Origin: Halocaridina rubra
Taxonomy: Eukaryota; Arthropoda; Malacostraca; Decapoda; Atyidae
Direction: 5' to 3'
Assembly (NCBI GenBank): GCA_037179515.1
Contig: JAXCGZ010015117.1
Coordinates: 50,001 to 114,000 of the forward strand
Length of the DNA: 64,000 nucleotides
Position 1 is the stretch's first letter, and every line of letters begins with the position of its first letter. Shown piece after piece: positions 42,620-54,059 of the stretch. The position numbers and the translations under genes are program-made. Under the pieces are notes generated by a model, which saw only the letters and a list, made by a program, of their open reading frames with translations, searched no databases and was not told the origin of the DNA.

Positions 42620-45600
42620 ATTACCTAATTGTGTTTACAGGAAAGAGCCCTAAGCTAGTATTTTCCCGTCTCCTCATCCGTTCCATTTTCTACTTAGTGA
42701 TACTTATCAAACCTGTCCTTAAAACTATGGATTGAGATAGCATTAACTACCCCCTCGCCTAGCCAATTCCAATTATCAACTACTCTTACCCGAAAAAGTA
42801 TATCCTTACATCCTGCAAAGAAGTTTTCTTACGAAGCTTTAAACTATGACCTCTAGTTCTAAGGCCTGCCATATCAAAATATTGATCCCTATCCACTCTA
42901 TCATAACCATGAAGGAATTTAAAGACTTTCACCATATCCCCCCTCAATCTTCTAGCTTCGAGTGATGGTAAGTCTAATTCCCTCAGCCTCTCATCATAAC
43001 TGATATTACGTATTTCTGGCACCAGTTTCGTGGCATGTCTTTGAACTTTTTCTAGCTTAGCTATGTGCTTTTTCAAGTGCGGATTCAAAAAGGGGGCTGT
43101 ATATTCGTGTTTTGGCCTCACATAGGTTACATATATATTTCTGAATATTTCCTTGTCCATGTGGCTGAAAGCTACCCTTACATTTGATAAGAATGCATAT
43201 GCTGCCCTTACTATGCCATTTATATGTATTTCTGGAGACAAATCTGCTAGTATGTTTACTCCTAGATCTCTCTCATTTTCTGTCTCTTGAAGTTGTACTC
43301 CAGCCACCAAGTAGTGAAGCTTGGGCCTTCTTGCACTTGTACCCATTCTCATTACCTTACATTTTGAAGTATTGAATTTCATTAGCCACTTTTCTGACCA
43401 CTCGTGCAGACTATTTAGATCGTCCTGAAGTTCTCTACCATTGTTCTCGTTTCCTACTTTCTTCACAATCTTTGCATCATCTGCAAGCATATTCATGAAT
43501 GAATTTACACTCTGGTAGGTCATTTACATATACAAGGAACAAATGTGGCCCTAAAACTGAACCCTGTAGAACTCCACTACTAACTCTTCTCCATTAAGAC
43601 ACTAAGTGTCTTACTCTAACCCTCTGTTCCCTTCCTTCTAAGTATGTGATTGCCTAATTGTGTTTACGGGAAAGAGCCCTAAGCTCGTATCTTCCCGTCT
43701 CCTCATCGGTTCCATTTTCTACTTAGTGATACTTATCATACCTGTCCTTAAAACTATGGATTGAGATAGCATTAACTACCTCCTCGCTTAGCCAATTCCA
43801 ATTATCAACTACTCTTACCCGAAAAAGTATATCCTTACATCCTGCAAAGAAGTTTTCTTATGAGGCTTCAAACTATGACATCTAGTTCTAAGGCCTGCCA
43901 TATCAAAATATCGATCCCTCTCCACACTATCATAACCATGAAGGAATCTAAAGACTTTCACCATATCCCCCCTGAATCTTCTAGCTTCGAGTGATGTTAA
44001 GTCTACTCCCTCAGCCTCTCATCATAACTGAGATTACATATTTCTGGCACCAGTTTTGTGGCATGTCTCTGAGCTTTTTCTAGCTTAGCTATGTGCTTTT
44101 TCAAGTGCGGATTCAAAAAGGGGGCTGCATATTCGTGTTTTGGCCTCTAGTAGGTTACATAAATATTTCTGAACATTTCCTTGTCCATGTGCCAGAAAGC
44201 TACCCTTACATTTGATAAGAAAGCATATGCTGCCCTTACTATGCCATTTATATGTATTTCTGGAGACAAATCTGCTAGTATGTTTAATCCTAGATCTCTC
44301 TCATTTTCTGTCTCTTGAAGTTGTGCTCCAGCCACCGAGTAGACAAGCTTGGGCCTTCTTGCACTTGTACCCATTCTCATTACCTTACATTTTGAAGTAT
44401 TGAATTTCATTAGCCACTTTTCTGACCACTCGTGCAGACTAGTTAGATCTTCCTGAAGTTCTCTACCATTGTTCTCGTTTATTACTTTCTTCACAATCTA
44501 TGCATCATCTGCAAGCATATTCATGAATTAATTTTCACTCTGGTAGGTCAGTTACATATACAAGGAACAAAAGTGGCCCTAAAACTGAACCCTGTAGAAC
44601 TCCACTACTAACTCTTCTAAATTAAGACACTAAGTGTCTTACTCTAACCCTCTGTTCCCTTCCTTCTAAGTATGTGATTACCTAATTGTGTTTACGGGAA
44701 AGAGCCCTAAGCTCGTATCTTCCCGTCTCCTCATCCGTTCCATTTTCTACTTAGTGATACTTATCATACCTGTCCTTAAAACTATGGATTGAGATAGCAT
44801 TAACTACCTCCTCGCTTAGCCAATTCCAATTATCAACCACTCTTACCCGAAAAAGTATATCCTTACATCCTGCAAAGAAGTTTTCTTACGAAGCTTCAAA
44901 CTATGACCTCTAGTTCTAAGGCCTGCCATATCAAAATATCGATCCCTATCCACACTATCATAACCATGAAGCAATTTAAAGACTTTCACCATATCCCCCC
45001 TCAATCTTCTAGCTTCGAGTGATGGTAAGTCTACTTCCCTCAGCCTCTCATCATAACTGAGATTACGTATTTCTGGCACCAGTTTCGTGGTATGTCTTTG
45101 AACTTTTTCTAGCTTAGCTATGTGCTTTTTCAAGTGCGGATTCGAAAAGGGGGCTGCATATTTGGGTTTTGGCCTCACATAGGTTACATAAATATTTCTG
45201 AACATTTCCTTGTCCATGTGGCTGAAAGCTACCCTTACATATGATAAGAAAGCATATGCTGCCCTTACTATGCCATTTATATGTATTTCTGGAGACAAAT
45301 CTGCTAGTATGTTTACTCCTAGATCTCTCATTTTCTGTCTCTTGAAGTTGTGCTCCAGCCTCCGAGTAGTCAAGCTTGGGCCTTCTTGCACTTGTACCCA
45401 TTCTCATTACCTTACATTTTGAAGTATTGAATTTCATTAGCCACATTTCTGACCACTCGTGCAGACTAGTTAGATCTTCCTGAAGTTCTCTACCATTGTT
45501 CTCGTTTCCTACTTTCTTCACAATCTATGCATCATCTGCAAGCATATTTATGAATGAATTTTCACTCTGGTAGGTCATTTACATATACAAGGTACAAAAG

Positions 45601-45708
45601 TGGCCCTAAAACTGAACCCTGTAGAACTCCACTACTAACTCCTCTAAATTAAGACACTCAGTGTCTTACTCTAACCCTCTGTTCCCTTCCTTCTAAGTAT
45701 GTGATTAC
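42617..45708 (-). repeat. CR1-derived tandem array, copies 10-12 and start of 13
   Basis: Copies start at 42617, 43646 and 44674 (1029, 1028, 1027 bp). The first eight bases of copy 13 (45701-45708) precede the LTR element; the copy resumes at 55969. Copy 10 lacks the shared TAG; copies 11 and 12 have it. Confidence 0.9.
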
Positions 45709-47617
45709 TGTGACAGAGTGTTTCGCTCAAAGTCACCAGAGGCTGTTAGATGACTTATTAAATAAATTAGTAACATAACTGTTATTTTCTAACTAAAAAA
45801 ATAATTCCCACCTCTTGACTTTTGCAGATAATGATTATTTGCAATTTGTATTTTAGCTTATAGCTAATATTAAATATACCTTATTTACTCTTGTTGTACG
45901 TGTAGAAGTATAGCCCCGATATAAAGGCTGCTCCTATTTTCTGTCTGCTACAAGCCAAGAAAATTATGAGATATTAAAAACCAGTAACCTAACTTTTCAT
46001 TATTATTCTCGTTTTATTTTATTTGCTTCCACTTGTTGCACCTAAAAATACTGTCTCTCCCTTGCATCTCTGCTATAATTGCCTGCCAGGGACCACCACT
46101 AAAATAGTCCTTAAAATGATATCAGAGCCAATTACTGCTCTAGAAATGTATCCTACAGATGAACTCACCAGGAGGGACAATGAGACGCTCTCTTTTGGCG
46201 CCGAGACTGCCCGGAGGCAACATCTCGCCTGGGCAGTCTAAGTTTATTTTCAAATCTTAATTACGTGGCATCTTCACAGGAATTCATCTAGCACAACAAG
46301 GTGAGGGATAGTGTATGGTAAAGCTTGTGGGTCAAGCAAATTGGTTTATTTTCGAGAATTAGTTACATTCGTTACTGGATAAATCTTATGGATTTCTATT
46401 CTCAGATTCCATTCCCATACACACGAAATTTTGTAGATTACCAAACTGGAATCTCACATGCCAAAGTTAATTCCTTAACCTGTAAATTACAGCTGATATA
46501 CATTGCTGAGAAGTTTCTTTTCACTGAATGTGATAAACGAAAATCTCATTCTCTGAAGACTGGTTATGAGCCCGTAAAAATCTATCTCTTTTCCTAATAA
46601 ATTCTAATTTCATTTCACCCCTTTCTATCATCGTAAATAAAGTGTTTTACGTCAAAAACTTGTCAATAAAGCGATTTGCTAAACAAATTGCAAATATTTA
46701 AAAGTTAATTTTTCCCAGTTGGCTTTGCAAATATTTCTTGTTAACCACAATTTAATGAATGCATACCGTATTTATCTTGCTAATTCTTCATATGTTGGGG
46801 ATAAAGTGTTTTGAGTTATAAGATGCAAATACCTCAAAAGGTGGTTTTGCACCCTTTTTTTTTCATTGCAAAGTTCTTGATAACTAAAAGTGAATGAATA
46901 CTGTATTTATCTCGTAGATTCTTCCTTTATCCTAAATAGAGTGTTTTACCATATTAATTGTAAATCAGTAATAAGCATTGCAACTTTTGTGGTTGCCCAC
47001 AATTTAAGGAATACATACAGTACTGTATTTGTCTTGCTAAATTTTCATTTATTGTGAATATATTGTTTTCCTTTAAAAACCAGTAAAGAATTAATGGTTT
47101 TGTATGCTATTATGGTAGCATAAATATTTCTGGTTAGCTGTGAATAACCAATATATATTCATCCAGTAGAATGACATTGGAAACTCATTATATGTGTGCT
47201 CATGCTTTCAGTTTCCCATTATAAACAGTGTGTCATTTCTGTTTCTGAAATTGCAGTGCCCTGTACTCTACTCTGCCTGTGTGACAGAGGTAATCATCGA
47301 GTTGAGGCCAAAGTCTTGGCATACGTCCGTGGTGCCGGGAAACGAAATCGTACTCACCACCTCCGGGATTCGAGGCAGCATTTCATAAAATTTAATTTGA
47401 GAAATTTAATTCAATTCTTTTAATGTCATTGCATTTCCAAAATTAAAAGAAAGTTGAATTCTGAGTTTCATTTAACCGACTAATGGTAATAGAGATGGGG
47501 TGTTCAAGTACAAATATCTGTCCTGTCTGTTTGTGAGCTCTTAACCGAGCTCGGTACTTTGAGTCCCCTTAGTAAAACAGAATCTTAACAACACTCTAGC
47601 ATCATTAAACCCCAACA
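45709..47617 (+). repeat. 5' LTR of the Gmr1-like element
   Basis: Starts TGTGACAGAG, ends CCCCAACA. It is unusually long at 1.9 kb. Short frames inside it recur in the other LTR but have no recognisable domain. Confidence 0.93.
45920..45926 (+). promoter_or_regulatory. Candidate TATA box in 5' LTR
   Basis: TATAAAG within CGATATAAAGGCTGCTCC, kept in the 3' LTR at 54271. It lies about 210 bases into the LTR, a plausible place for the U3 promoter. Confidence 0.5.
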
Positions 47618-47621
47618 AGAT

Positions 47622-47639
47622 TGGCGCCCGAACAGGGAC
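47622..47639 (+). other. Primer binding site, tRNA-Lys
   Basis: TGGCGCCCGAACAGGGAC starts four bases after the LTR. This 18-mer is the complement of the 3' end of the tRNA-Lys(UUU) primer known from several retroelements. Confidence 0.9.
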
Positions 47640-48270
47640 CCGAACAGACAGACTGATTTTATAAATTTATTTTTATTTTGCTTTTTAACATTGCACATGA
47701 AAATCGATTACCATTGGCTCGATTATTGAAATGAATGAATCTTAGGCTGCACACGAAAATTTTCGCGCTAGAGATGTTGCGGATAGGAAATTTTTTTTTA
47801 TTTTCAATATTGATAATGATAACTAATATTTTCTTGTTTTCCATGTGGTAAACAATCTATCAGGAAATCTACATGAGATTATGTGGTAATAGACTTTAGA
47901 AATTTTGCATGACGAGAAAACGTGTTATATAAAATTTCATTTATTTGCGTGATAAGATTGAGTTTTAAAGCATTCGTGTTTTATATATCCGTTGAAGGGT
48001 GATACTTGTTAGGAATTGGGAGAAAGCATATTAAGTATTTTTGCTTATAATTGTGTTTTATATTCAAGCATTGACTGCTCATAGATTGGAAGAAAAACTT
48101 TGGTGTCATTTATCGTGCCTAGGCTAAGCCTTTCATGTGTCTGAGTTGTCACTTGAAAATAAATTTTCTCATTACTAGTAGAAATGTTTAATCTCGTTGC
48201 CTAGTAAGCTGTTAGCTTATCGTTGGTGTATTTTGCATAGGATCTGTGCCCTTTTGGTAACACTCCAGAA

Positions 48271-48594
48271 TTTTACTTACGACATTTTATTTGTGGGTAC
48301 TGCCATATACGCGCTCATACGCAGGCATGACCGCGATACTGTACTTGTTCGTATTACTTACGACATTTTATTTGTGGGTACTGCCATATACGCGCTCATA
48401 CGCAGGCACGACCGCAATACTGTACTTGTTCGCATTACGACATTTTATTTGTGGGTACTGCCATATACGCGCCCATACGCAGGCACGACCGCGATACTGT
48501 ACTTATTCGTATTACTTACGACATTTTATTTGTGGGTACTGCCATATACGCGCCCATGCGCAGGCACGACCGCTATACTGTACTTGTTTGTACT
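48271..48594 (+). repeat. Four-copy 77-81-bp tandem repeat in leader
   Basis: GACATTTTATTTGTGGGTAC recurs at 48281, 48362, 48439 and 48520. Each unit also has CATATACGCGC(T/C)CAT, GCAGGCA(T/C)GACCGC and TACTGTACTT. Confidence 0.92.
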
Positions 48595-48630
48595 CTCAGG
48601 CACTGGGTGCTAGTCGGTAAAATTCGTTGT

Positions 48631-49041
48631 TGCTCATTCCTTTCATTTGCACCATAACCGCAGGTACTGCCACGTATTGCTGTTAAGCAGGCACGACTGC
48701 CATTCTGTATTACCAGTGTTTCATGCACTGTTTTGCAACATATTGTTGCTGTTGCACTTGATTGTGTTGCTCATTCCTTTCATTTGCACGATTACCGCAG
48801 GTACTGCCACGTATTGCTGTTAAGCAGGCACGACTGCCATTCTGTATTACCAGTGTTTCATACACTGTTTTGCAACATTTTGTTGCTGTTGCACTTGATT
48901 GTGTTGCTCATTCCTTTCATTTGCACAATTACCGCAGGTACTGCCACATATTGCTTTTAAGCAGGCACGACTGCCATTCTGTATTACCAGTGTTTCATGC
49001 ACTGTTTTGCAACATTTTGCTGCTGTTGCACTTGATTGAAT
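48631..49041 (+). repeat. Three-copy 137-bp tandem repeat in leader
   Basis: TGCTCATTCCTTTCATTTGC recurs at 48631, 48768 and 48905. Each unit contains GGTACTGCCAC, AAGCAGGCACGACTGCC and CACTGTTTTGCAACAT. GGTACTGCCA and GCAGGCACGAC are shared with the neighbouring 77-81-bp unit, so the two arrays may be related. Confidence 0.9.
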
Positions 49042-49249
49042 TTTGAGTCACTTTTATGGTGAGATTTTGAAATCACTTTTACGTTTAAGTTTGAACTGTG
49101 GTGTTGAATTTTTTTCTCTCTCCTTGGTGTTGTGTGGTTCTAGCATTTCTTTTTCTACTACTGTATTGTAGAGATTTGTTTTTTTTTGTGGTTGTTTTGG
49201 CACTTCGTTATTGACTGTTTAGGAAACCAGGCAGTCACAGGAAACAAAC

Positions 49250-52200
49250 ATGGAAACCATCAAAACATTCGATGAGGAGCGTTACCTAGACATACTGATT
49301 GCTAGGGGTGAGAGATACGGTTTTTCCCCAAGACAGAAGCTCTTCGAATGGGCTCATGAGAAGATGGTTGAGCGCCGAGATAAGCTGGAGAAGAGAGCAA
49401 GTGATGAGGCACAAGCACAACGTAAGGAGGCACAAGCACAACGTAAGGAGGCACAAGCACAACGTAAGGAGGCACAAGCACAATGTAAGGAGGCACAAGC
49501 ACAACATGAACATGAGCTTGCGCTTGCTCGGCTTCGAGCGGGAATACCAGACAGTAGTCCTTTATCCGGAAATAGAGATTACAGGAACGGGAAGCACAAG
49601 AGCCCCTCGCAGAACTTCAATCGCCCAGCTCCTCCTCCTCACACTCCTAAGCCTTATTACGGCCATGCACCCACACTCAAGAAGGATGACCCGGTAAGAC
49701 CTAAGCCTCAGCTGTTAAGAGGCAAAGGCCATTACTCTGCTCCACCTTCCCAGGGTTTTCAGCCAAACTCTAAGAGCCACCACACTCCCTCACACAGCGG
49801 TGGCCCACATAGCCGTCTGGCCACTCACTCAGCCCATGTTGTGGAAACAGGGCCAGAAAGGGCCAATGAGGAAAATGCCGAGGAACCACCACACAAACTT
49901 GCCAATGTGGAATTCATCGAACATGATGATCTGGAAATGATCCCAAAATGCCTAGAAACCATAAATGGTGTGGAAGCTGAGATAGCCCTTGACACAGGGG
50001 CCAATGGCATACTTGTTGACGAGAGAATCGTCAGGGATGAAGATCTTACCAGCAAAGTCGTTCGGGTGCGGGTTACTGAAGGAACACCCCAAATACGACG
50101 CTGCTGTGTCATTAACCTGGATTGCAAATACTACAAGGGAAAAGCCCCAGCTGTGGCAATGATTGGGCTTATGTACCCTGTCTTGATGGGTCGTGCACTG
50201 AACCTAGTTCCTACTTTCCAGGCCGACCTCTACCATAAGGACATTTCTCGTTATAACTTCCCTCGGGGGAAGTCACATGAAGCCATTTCAGCAGCAACTC
50301 CTGGCCTTGATGCCAAGAATATGGACGATTCTCCGACTGACTCCATTGAGTCTGCTGCTGTCAGTACACGTAATGTGGAACGCGGAGAGTTTCCCCCTCC
50401 TTTACCAGATGATGCACCTCTCGAGCCATTGAAGTCCCGTCCAGACTTTGCCAAATTGCAGCAAGACTGCCCCAGCCTCAAACGCTGGATGCAGCAGGCC
50501 ACCGAGAGAAGGACCTTCACGGTGAGAGGAGGAGGCCGGATCACTTACGTCTTTGAAGATGGAGTACTTCGTAGGCATGCAACTAAAGATGGCCACACCT
50601 TTAAACAGTTGGTGGTGCCCACTTCGTTGCGCCGCCAGGCTATGTATGTGGCACACCATTTACCTCTGAGTGGACACAGAGGCAAAGCAAAAACTCGGCA
50701 CATCCTTCAGAAGGCTTTTGCATGGCCAAACATGTACACCGAGGTAGACAGATATGTAGGCTCCTGCCCTGTCTGTCAATCCACCTCAACGGCACCGGTA
50801 CCGAAAGTTCCCCTGGGGATAACTAAGCTCTCAATGGAGCCATTTTCCAAGGTCGCTATGGACATACTAGGTCCTATTAATCCAGCTTCATCCACGGGGA
50901 AACAATTCCTCCTGGTATATGTTGACCTGGCAACAAGGTACCCAGATGCAGTGCCACTGCCTTCTATCACAACTGAAGCAGTCGCTCAAGCCCTATTTGA
51001 AATGTGCTCCAGGGTTGGCTTTCCTGAGCAGGTCACTTCTGACAATGGAAGCCAGTTTACAAGTAGGCACTTTGAGGCTTTCTGTAACCTTTTAGAAATC
51101 AAGCACATTCGTACGAGTGTCTATCATGCCCAATCAAATGGAGCATGCGAACGCTATAATGGGACATTGAAGCGATGTTTGCGCAAGCTAGTGATAGATA
51201 TGCCTAGGCAGTGGGACAAGTACGTCCCTGCTGCACTTTTCTCCTTCAGAGACACGCCCCACGACACTACTGGATACTCGCCTTTCGAGATGATTTATGG
51301 TCATAAGGTCAGAGGCCCAGTAGAATTCTTGGCAGAATGTTGGGATTCACCTACCATTGAAGATGATGATAGAGACGTTCATGAGTATATTTTGAAGTTT
51401 TCGTCTCACCTCAAAAAGGCTTGGAAAACTGCACAATTAGCCATTAAGGGTCACCAGCAGACTGCCAAGCTCCTCTTTGACAAGCGTGCGCGGCGTCGTG
51501 CCCTGACACCCGGAGATCGAGCTCTGTTACTTCTTCCAACAGATACCCGCAAGCTAATGCTACACTGGAAAGGACCGTACACTGTGGTACACCGGGTGAC
51601 CCCTGACAATTATGTGCTAAATGTTGATGGCATTAACCGGAAATACCACATTAACCAGCTGAAGCTTTATTGTGAGGACCCGGAGGCCCACAGGGATCCT
51701 GTGCTGGCGCTCCCAGCAACCCCTATAGATGCCTCAAGCATCAACAGAACCTCCGAGGCTGCAGCAACACAGGTGCTCCATTATAGCCACCCCTTACTTC
51801 CTATATTGAAATACTCCACCCTTGCAGTGGAGACAGACTTATGGGAGTGGAGTTTTTCTGAAGAAGCCCCTCTGGCCGCAGCCACCGCCCTTGCAATTGA
51901 AGACATAAGCTTAGCTTTTGATGATGGTAAGGATCCTGCCATTCCCACACACCGAAAAGAAAGTGTGAGTAATTGCATTATTAACTCTAGACTGCAACCA
52001 AGTCAACGGGAACAGCTGAACAAGCTATTAGAGGACTATGAGAACGTCTTCAACGACCTCCCAGGCATTACCACTACCCTTGAGCATCATGTCAGATTGA
52101 CTGACCCAGAGCCATTTCGGCATTCCTATGGTCTTCCCCACCAGCTGTCCTTACGGCTGAATGAAGATCTTGACACTTGGGTCCGCCTCGGAATAGTTGA

Positions 52201-52789
52201 AAAGAGCATTTCGCCTTGGTGTTCGCCGTTACTGGCAGTGCGTAAGCGAGATGGCAGTCACAGGTTCTGCCTTGACTGTCGTAAGCTTAACTCCCGTACC
52301 ATCTTTGGTGGAGAGCCCATTGCTGACGGCGAGCATATTTTCTCGTTGTTTTCCCAAGCCCGTTACCTGTCCAAGTTGGATTTGGCCAGTGGATTTTGGC
52401 AAGTCCCGTTGAGCGAGACTACCAAGCCTCTTACAGTTTTTTCCACAAGATATGGTCTATACCAGTTCAGGGTCATGCCTTTTGGTATGGTAAATGCCCC
52501 TGGCTGCTTCAGCAGACTCATGAGGGTAGTACTACAGGATCTCGACAATGTTTCATGCTTTATAGACGACATCCTGGTGCATTCTCAGGATTGGTCGTCG
52601 CACCTCGAGACTCTCCGCAGAGTTCTCACTCATCTGAACCAGCATGGACTTCACTTAAAGCCTTCCAAATGTGAGATTGGTTTCACACAATTGCAGTATC
52701 TCGGCCACGTGGTTGGAGAAGGAGTTATGTCCCCTTTACATGACAAGCTATTAAGGATATGGAGAAACCTGCTACTGTCACTCAACTGA
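49250..52789 (+). CDS. Gag-less/short-gag polyprotein: protease - integrase - reverse transcriptase
   Basis: 1179 codons from the first ATG after the leader. Residues 1-50 are helical and charged, 53-87 hold five EAQAQRK heptads, and 100-230 are Pro/His/Ser-rich; I see neither a capsid nor a CCHC knuckle. Protease: LDTGANGILVD (D248). Integrase: HHCC zinc site (H470, H475, C506, C509), then D538 (MDILGP), D598 (SDNGSQF) and E634 (ACERYNG), a D,D35E spacing, and a GPY/F module (WKGPYTVV, W773). RT: KLDLASGFWQV (D1044), MPFGMVNAP, FIDDILVH (D1106/D1107). Catalytic residues all present. Integrase precedes RT within one frame, so this is not an assembly join. The frame leaves pol near 52745 through a one-base shift, ending at an out-of-frame stop. 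Confidence 0.92.
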   Translation: METIKTFDEERYLDILIARGERYGFSPRQKLFEWAHEKMVERRDKLEKRASDEAQAQRKEAQAQRKEAQAQRKEAQAQCKEAQAQHEHELALARLRAGIPDSSPLSGNRDYRNGKHKSPSQNFNRPAPPPHTPKPYYGHAPTLKKDDPVRPKPQLLRGKGHYSAPPSQGFQPNSKSHHTPSHSGGPHSRLATHSAHVVETGPERANEENAEEPPHKLANVEFIEHDDLEMIPKCLETINGVEAEIALDTGANGILVDERIVRDEDLTSKVVRVRVTEGTPQIRRCCVINLDCKYYKGKAPAVAMIGLMYPVLMGRALNLVPTFQADLYHKDISRYNFPRGKSHEAISAATPGLDAKNMDDSPTDSIESAAVSTRNVERGEFPPPLPDDAPLEPLKSRPDFAKLQQDCPSLKRWMQQATERRTFTVRGGGRITYVFEDGVLRRHATKDGHTFKQLVVPTSLRRQAMYVAHHLPLSGHRGKAKTRHILQKAFAWPNMYTEVDRYVGSCPVCQSTSTAPVPKVPLGITKLSMEPFSKVAMDILGPINPASSTGKQFLLVYVDLATRYPDAVPLPSITTEAVAQALFEMCSRVGFPEQVTSDNGSQFTSRHFEAFCNLLEIKHIRTSVYHAQSNGACERYNGTLKRCLRKLVIDMPRQWDKYVPAALFSFRDTPHDTTGYSPFEMIYGHKVRGPVEFLAECWDSPTIEDDDRDVHEYILKFSSHLKKAWKTAQLAIKGHQQTAKLLFDKRARRRALTPGDRALLLLPTDTRKLMLHWKGPYTVVHRVTPDNYVLNVDGINRKYHINQLKLYCEDPEAHRDPVLALPATPIDASSINRTSEAAATQVLHYSHPLLPILKYSTLAVETDLWEWSFSEEAPLAAATALAIEDISLAFDDGKDPAIPTHRKESVSNCIINSRLQPSQREQLNKLLEDYENVFNDLPGITTTLEHHVRLTDPEPFRHSYGLPHQLSLRLNEDLDTWVRLGIVEKSISPWCSPLLAVRKRDGSHRFCLDCRKLNSRTIFGGEPIADGEHIFSLFSQARYLSKLDLASGFWQVPLSETTKPLTVFSTRYGLYQFRVMPFGMVNAPGCFSRLMRVVLQDLDNVSCFIDDILVHSQDWSSHLETLRRVLTHLNQHGLHLKPSKCEIGFTQLQYLGHVVGEGVMSPLHDKLLRIWRNLLLSLN
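49406..49510 (+). repeat. 21-bp coding minisatellite
   Basis: Five units of GAGGCACAAGCACAACGTAAG encode EAQAQRK heptads (units 4 and 5 vary). Nearly identical at DNA level, so recently expanded. It probably forms an extended charged helix. Confidence 0.93.
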
Positions 52790-53421
52790 GATCATTCCTG
52801 GGTAGTGTCGGCTACTACCAACGGTTCATTCCATACTTTAATACTATCGCTGCCCCTTTGCAGCAAATGACCTCCTCAAAGCAAAGTAAATCCTCCCCTG
52901 TCAAATGGACAGATGAAGCGGAGAGAGCATTTTTCAAGCTCCGAGAAGCATTGGCAGGTGAGCCAGTATTACAACTGGTTAACCCTGATTTTCCATTTAT
53001 CTTGCAGACCGACGCCTCAGACGAAGGCCTGGATGCCGTGCTCTTGCAAGCCCGATCAGACAACTCAGCAGAAGTAGCTCCAGTGCGATATGCAAGCCGC
53101 AGGCTTTGCCCTGCAGAGCGAAATTACTCCACTGTGGAGAAGGAAGCTCTAGCTGCATATTGGGCCATAAAGAAATTTGAAGTCCATCTGTATGGCCAAC
53201 ATTTTACACTGAGAACCGACCACCGACCTCTCCTATATTTACAGACTGCAGACAAGCTAAATCCTCGCCTGAAAAGGTGGGCACTTTACCTGAATCTTTT
53301 CAAATTCACTGCCCAACATGTTCATGGCAAGGACAATGACCTTGCTGATCTACTAAGTCGACGGTCGTTACCCTCAAATGAGGAAGCTGGTGCTGTTAGC
53401 CTAAATTTGACTAGTCGGTAA
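52743..53421 (+). CDS. RNase H and RT C-terminus of the same polyprotein, in a shifted frame
   Basis: The frame holding EKPATVTQLRSFLG, SVGYYQRFIPYF and RNase H (LQTDASDEG with first catalytic Asp, TVEKEALAAYW with Glu, LRTDHRPLLY with Asp, GKDNDLADLLSR with last Asp) is open from about 52743 to a stop at 53419-53421. The first ATG is at 52759, mid-domain, so it is not an independent start. The upstream frame reads across the same bases to 52789. Simplest reading: one base lost at AAGCT near 52745, splitting a single pol. A programmed -1 shift is possible, but no classic slippery heptamer is obvious. Confidence 0.85.
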
Positions 53422-54047
53422 AGATTATTTCTCTAATGTGTTGTTTATTTTTTATGTTTATCTTTTATGTCTTTAATACTGTACTGTACTTGTTTATTTT
53501 AGCGTACAAACGTTATTCCTAATGGAAGACGAAAAAGATGAAGAATAATTTTTTGATCGTAGTTTTATATTTCCCTTTGTGGGACTTTGAAAGCCAGAAC
53601 ATGGCGGAAACATTTTAGTTTAGTGTTGAATAGCTGAAACTGTTTTAAATCCAGTCGCCAATGTTAATGACGACGTGGTTCAAATGTTTAATTTGCGTAT
53701 ACTGTATTTTATTTTGTATATTATATTATTGCCTTCTTGCATGTGAAGCATTCATAAACTTAAATATTGATATTCACTGATATCTAATTGTGATTTAATT
53801 TTCTTGAAATTTGAATTTGATCACATTTCTTTTATGTTTTGCATGTCATTTAATGTTTTGTTTACAAGACTTGTTTACTTTTACTAATAGTATGATATGT
53901 TCCAGTGGTGGATCCCATTCTTATTGTTCATTTGTTCTTTTCCATGAGAAGGATATCTCATCCCTCATAATAACACTGAAGTCACCGTAACTTCCTCTGT
54001 TCTTTTTTCGCCTTCTGTAGTAGAATTTTGCTAAATCAATATTCTCT
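53422..54047 (+). other. Non-coding 3' internal region of Gmr1-like element
   Basis: AT-rich, no env-like or other frame. Confidence 0.7.
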
Positions 54048-54055
54048 AGAAAGGG
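54048..54055 (+). other. Polypurine tract of Gmr1-like element
   Basis: AGAAAGGG four bases before the 3' LTR. Confidence 0.6.
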
Positions 54056-54059
54056 CCTT

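Larger units (their letters stand above)
47640..49249 (+). other. Long untranslated leader of Gmr1-like element
   Basis: 1.6 kb with no gag-like frame. Contains two tandem arrays (48271-48594 and 48631-49041). Confidence 0.7.

Noticed and set aside
46023..46241. Short frames in the long LTRs (46023-46241 and 54374-54592; 47194-47423 and 55540-55769)
   Set aside because: They recur only because the two LTRs are copies; no start context, domain or codon signal supports them.
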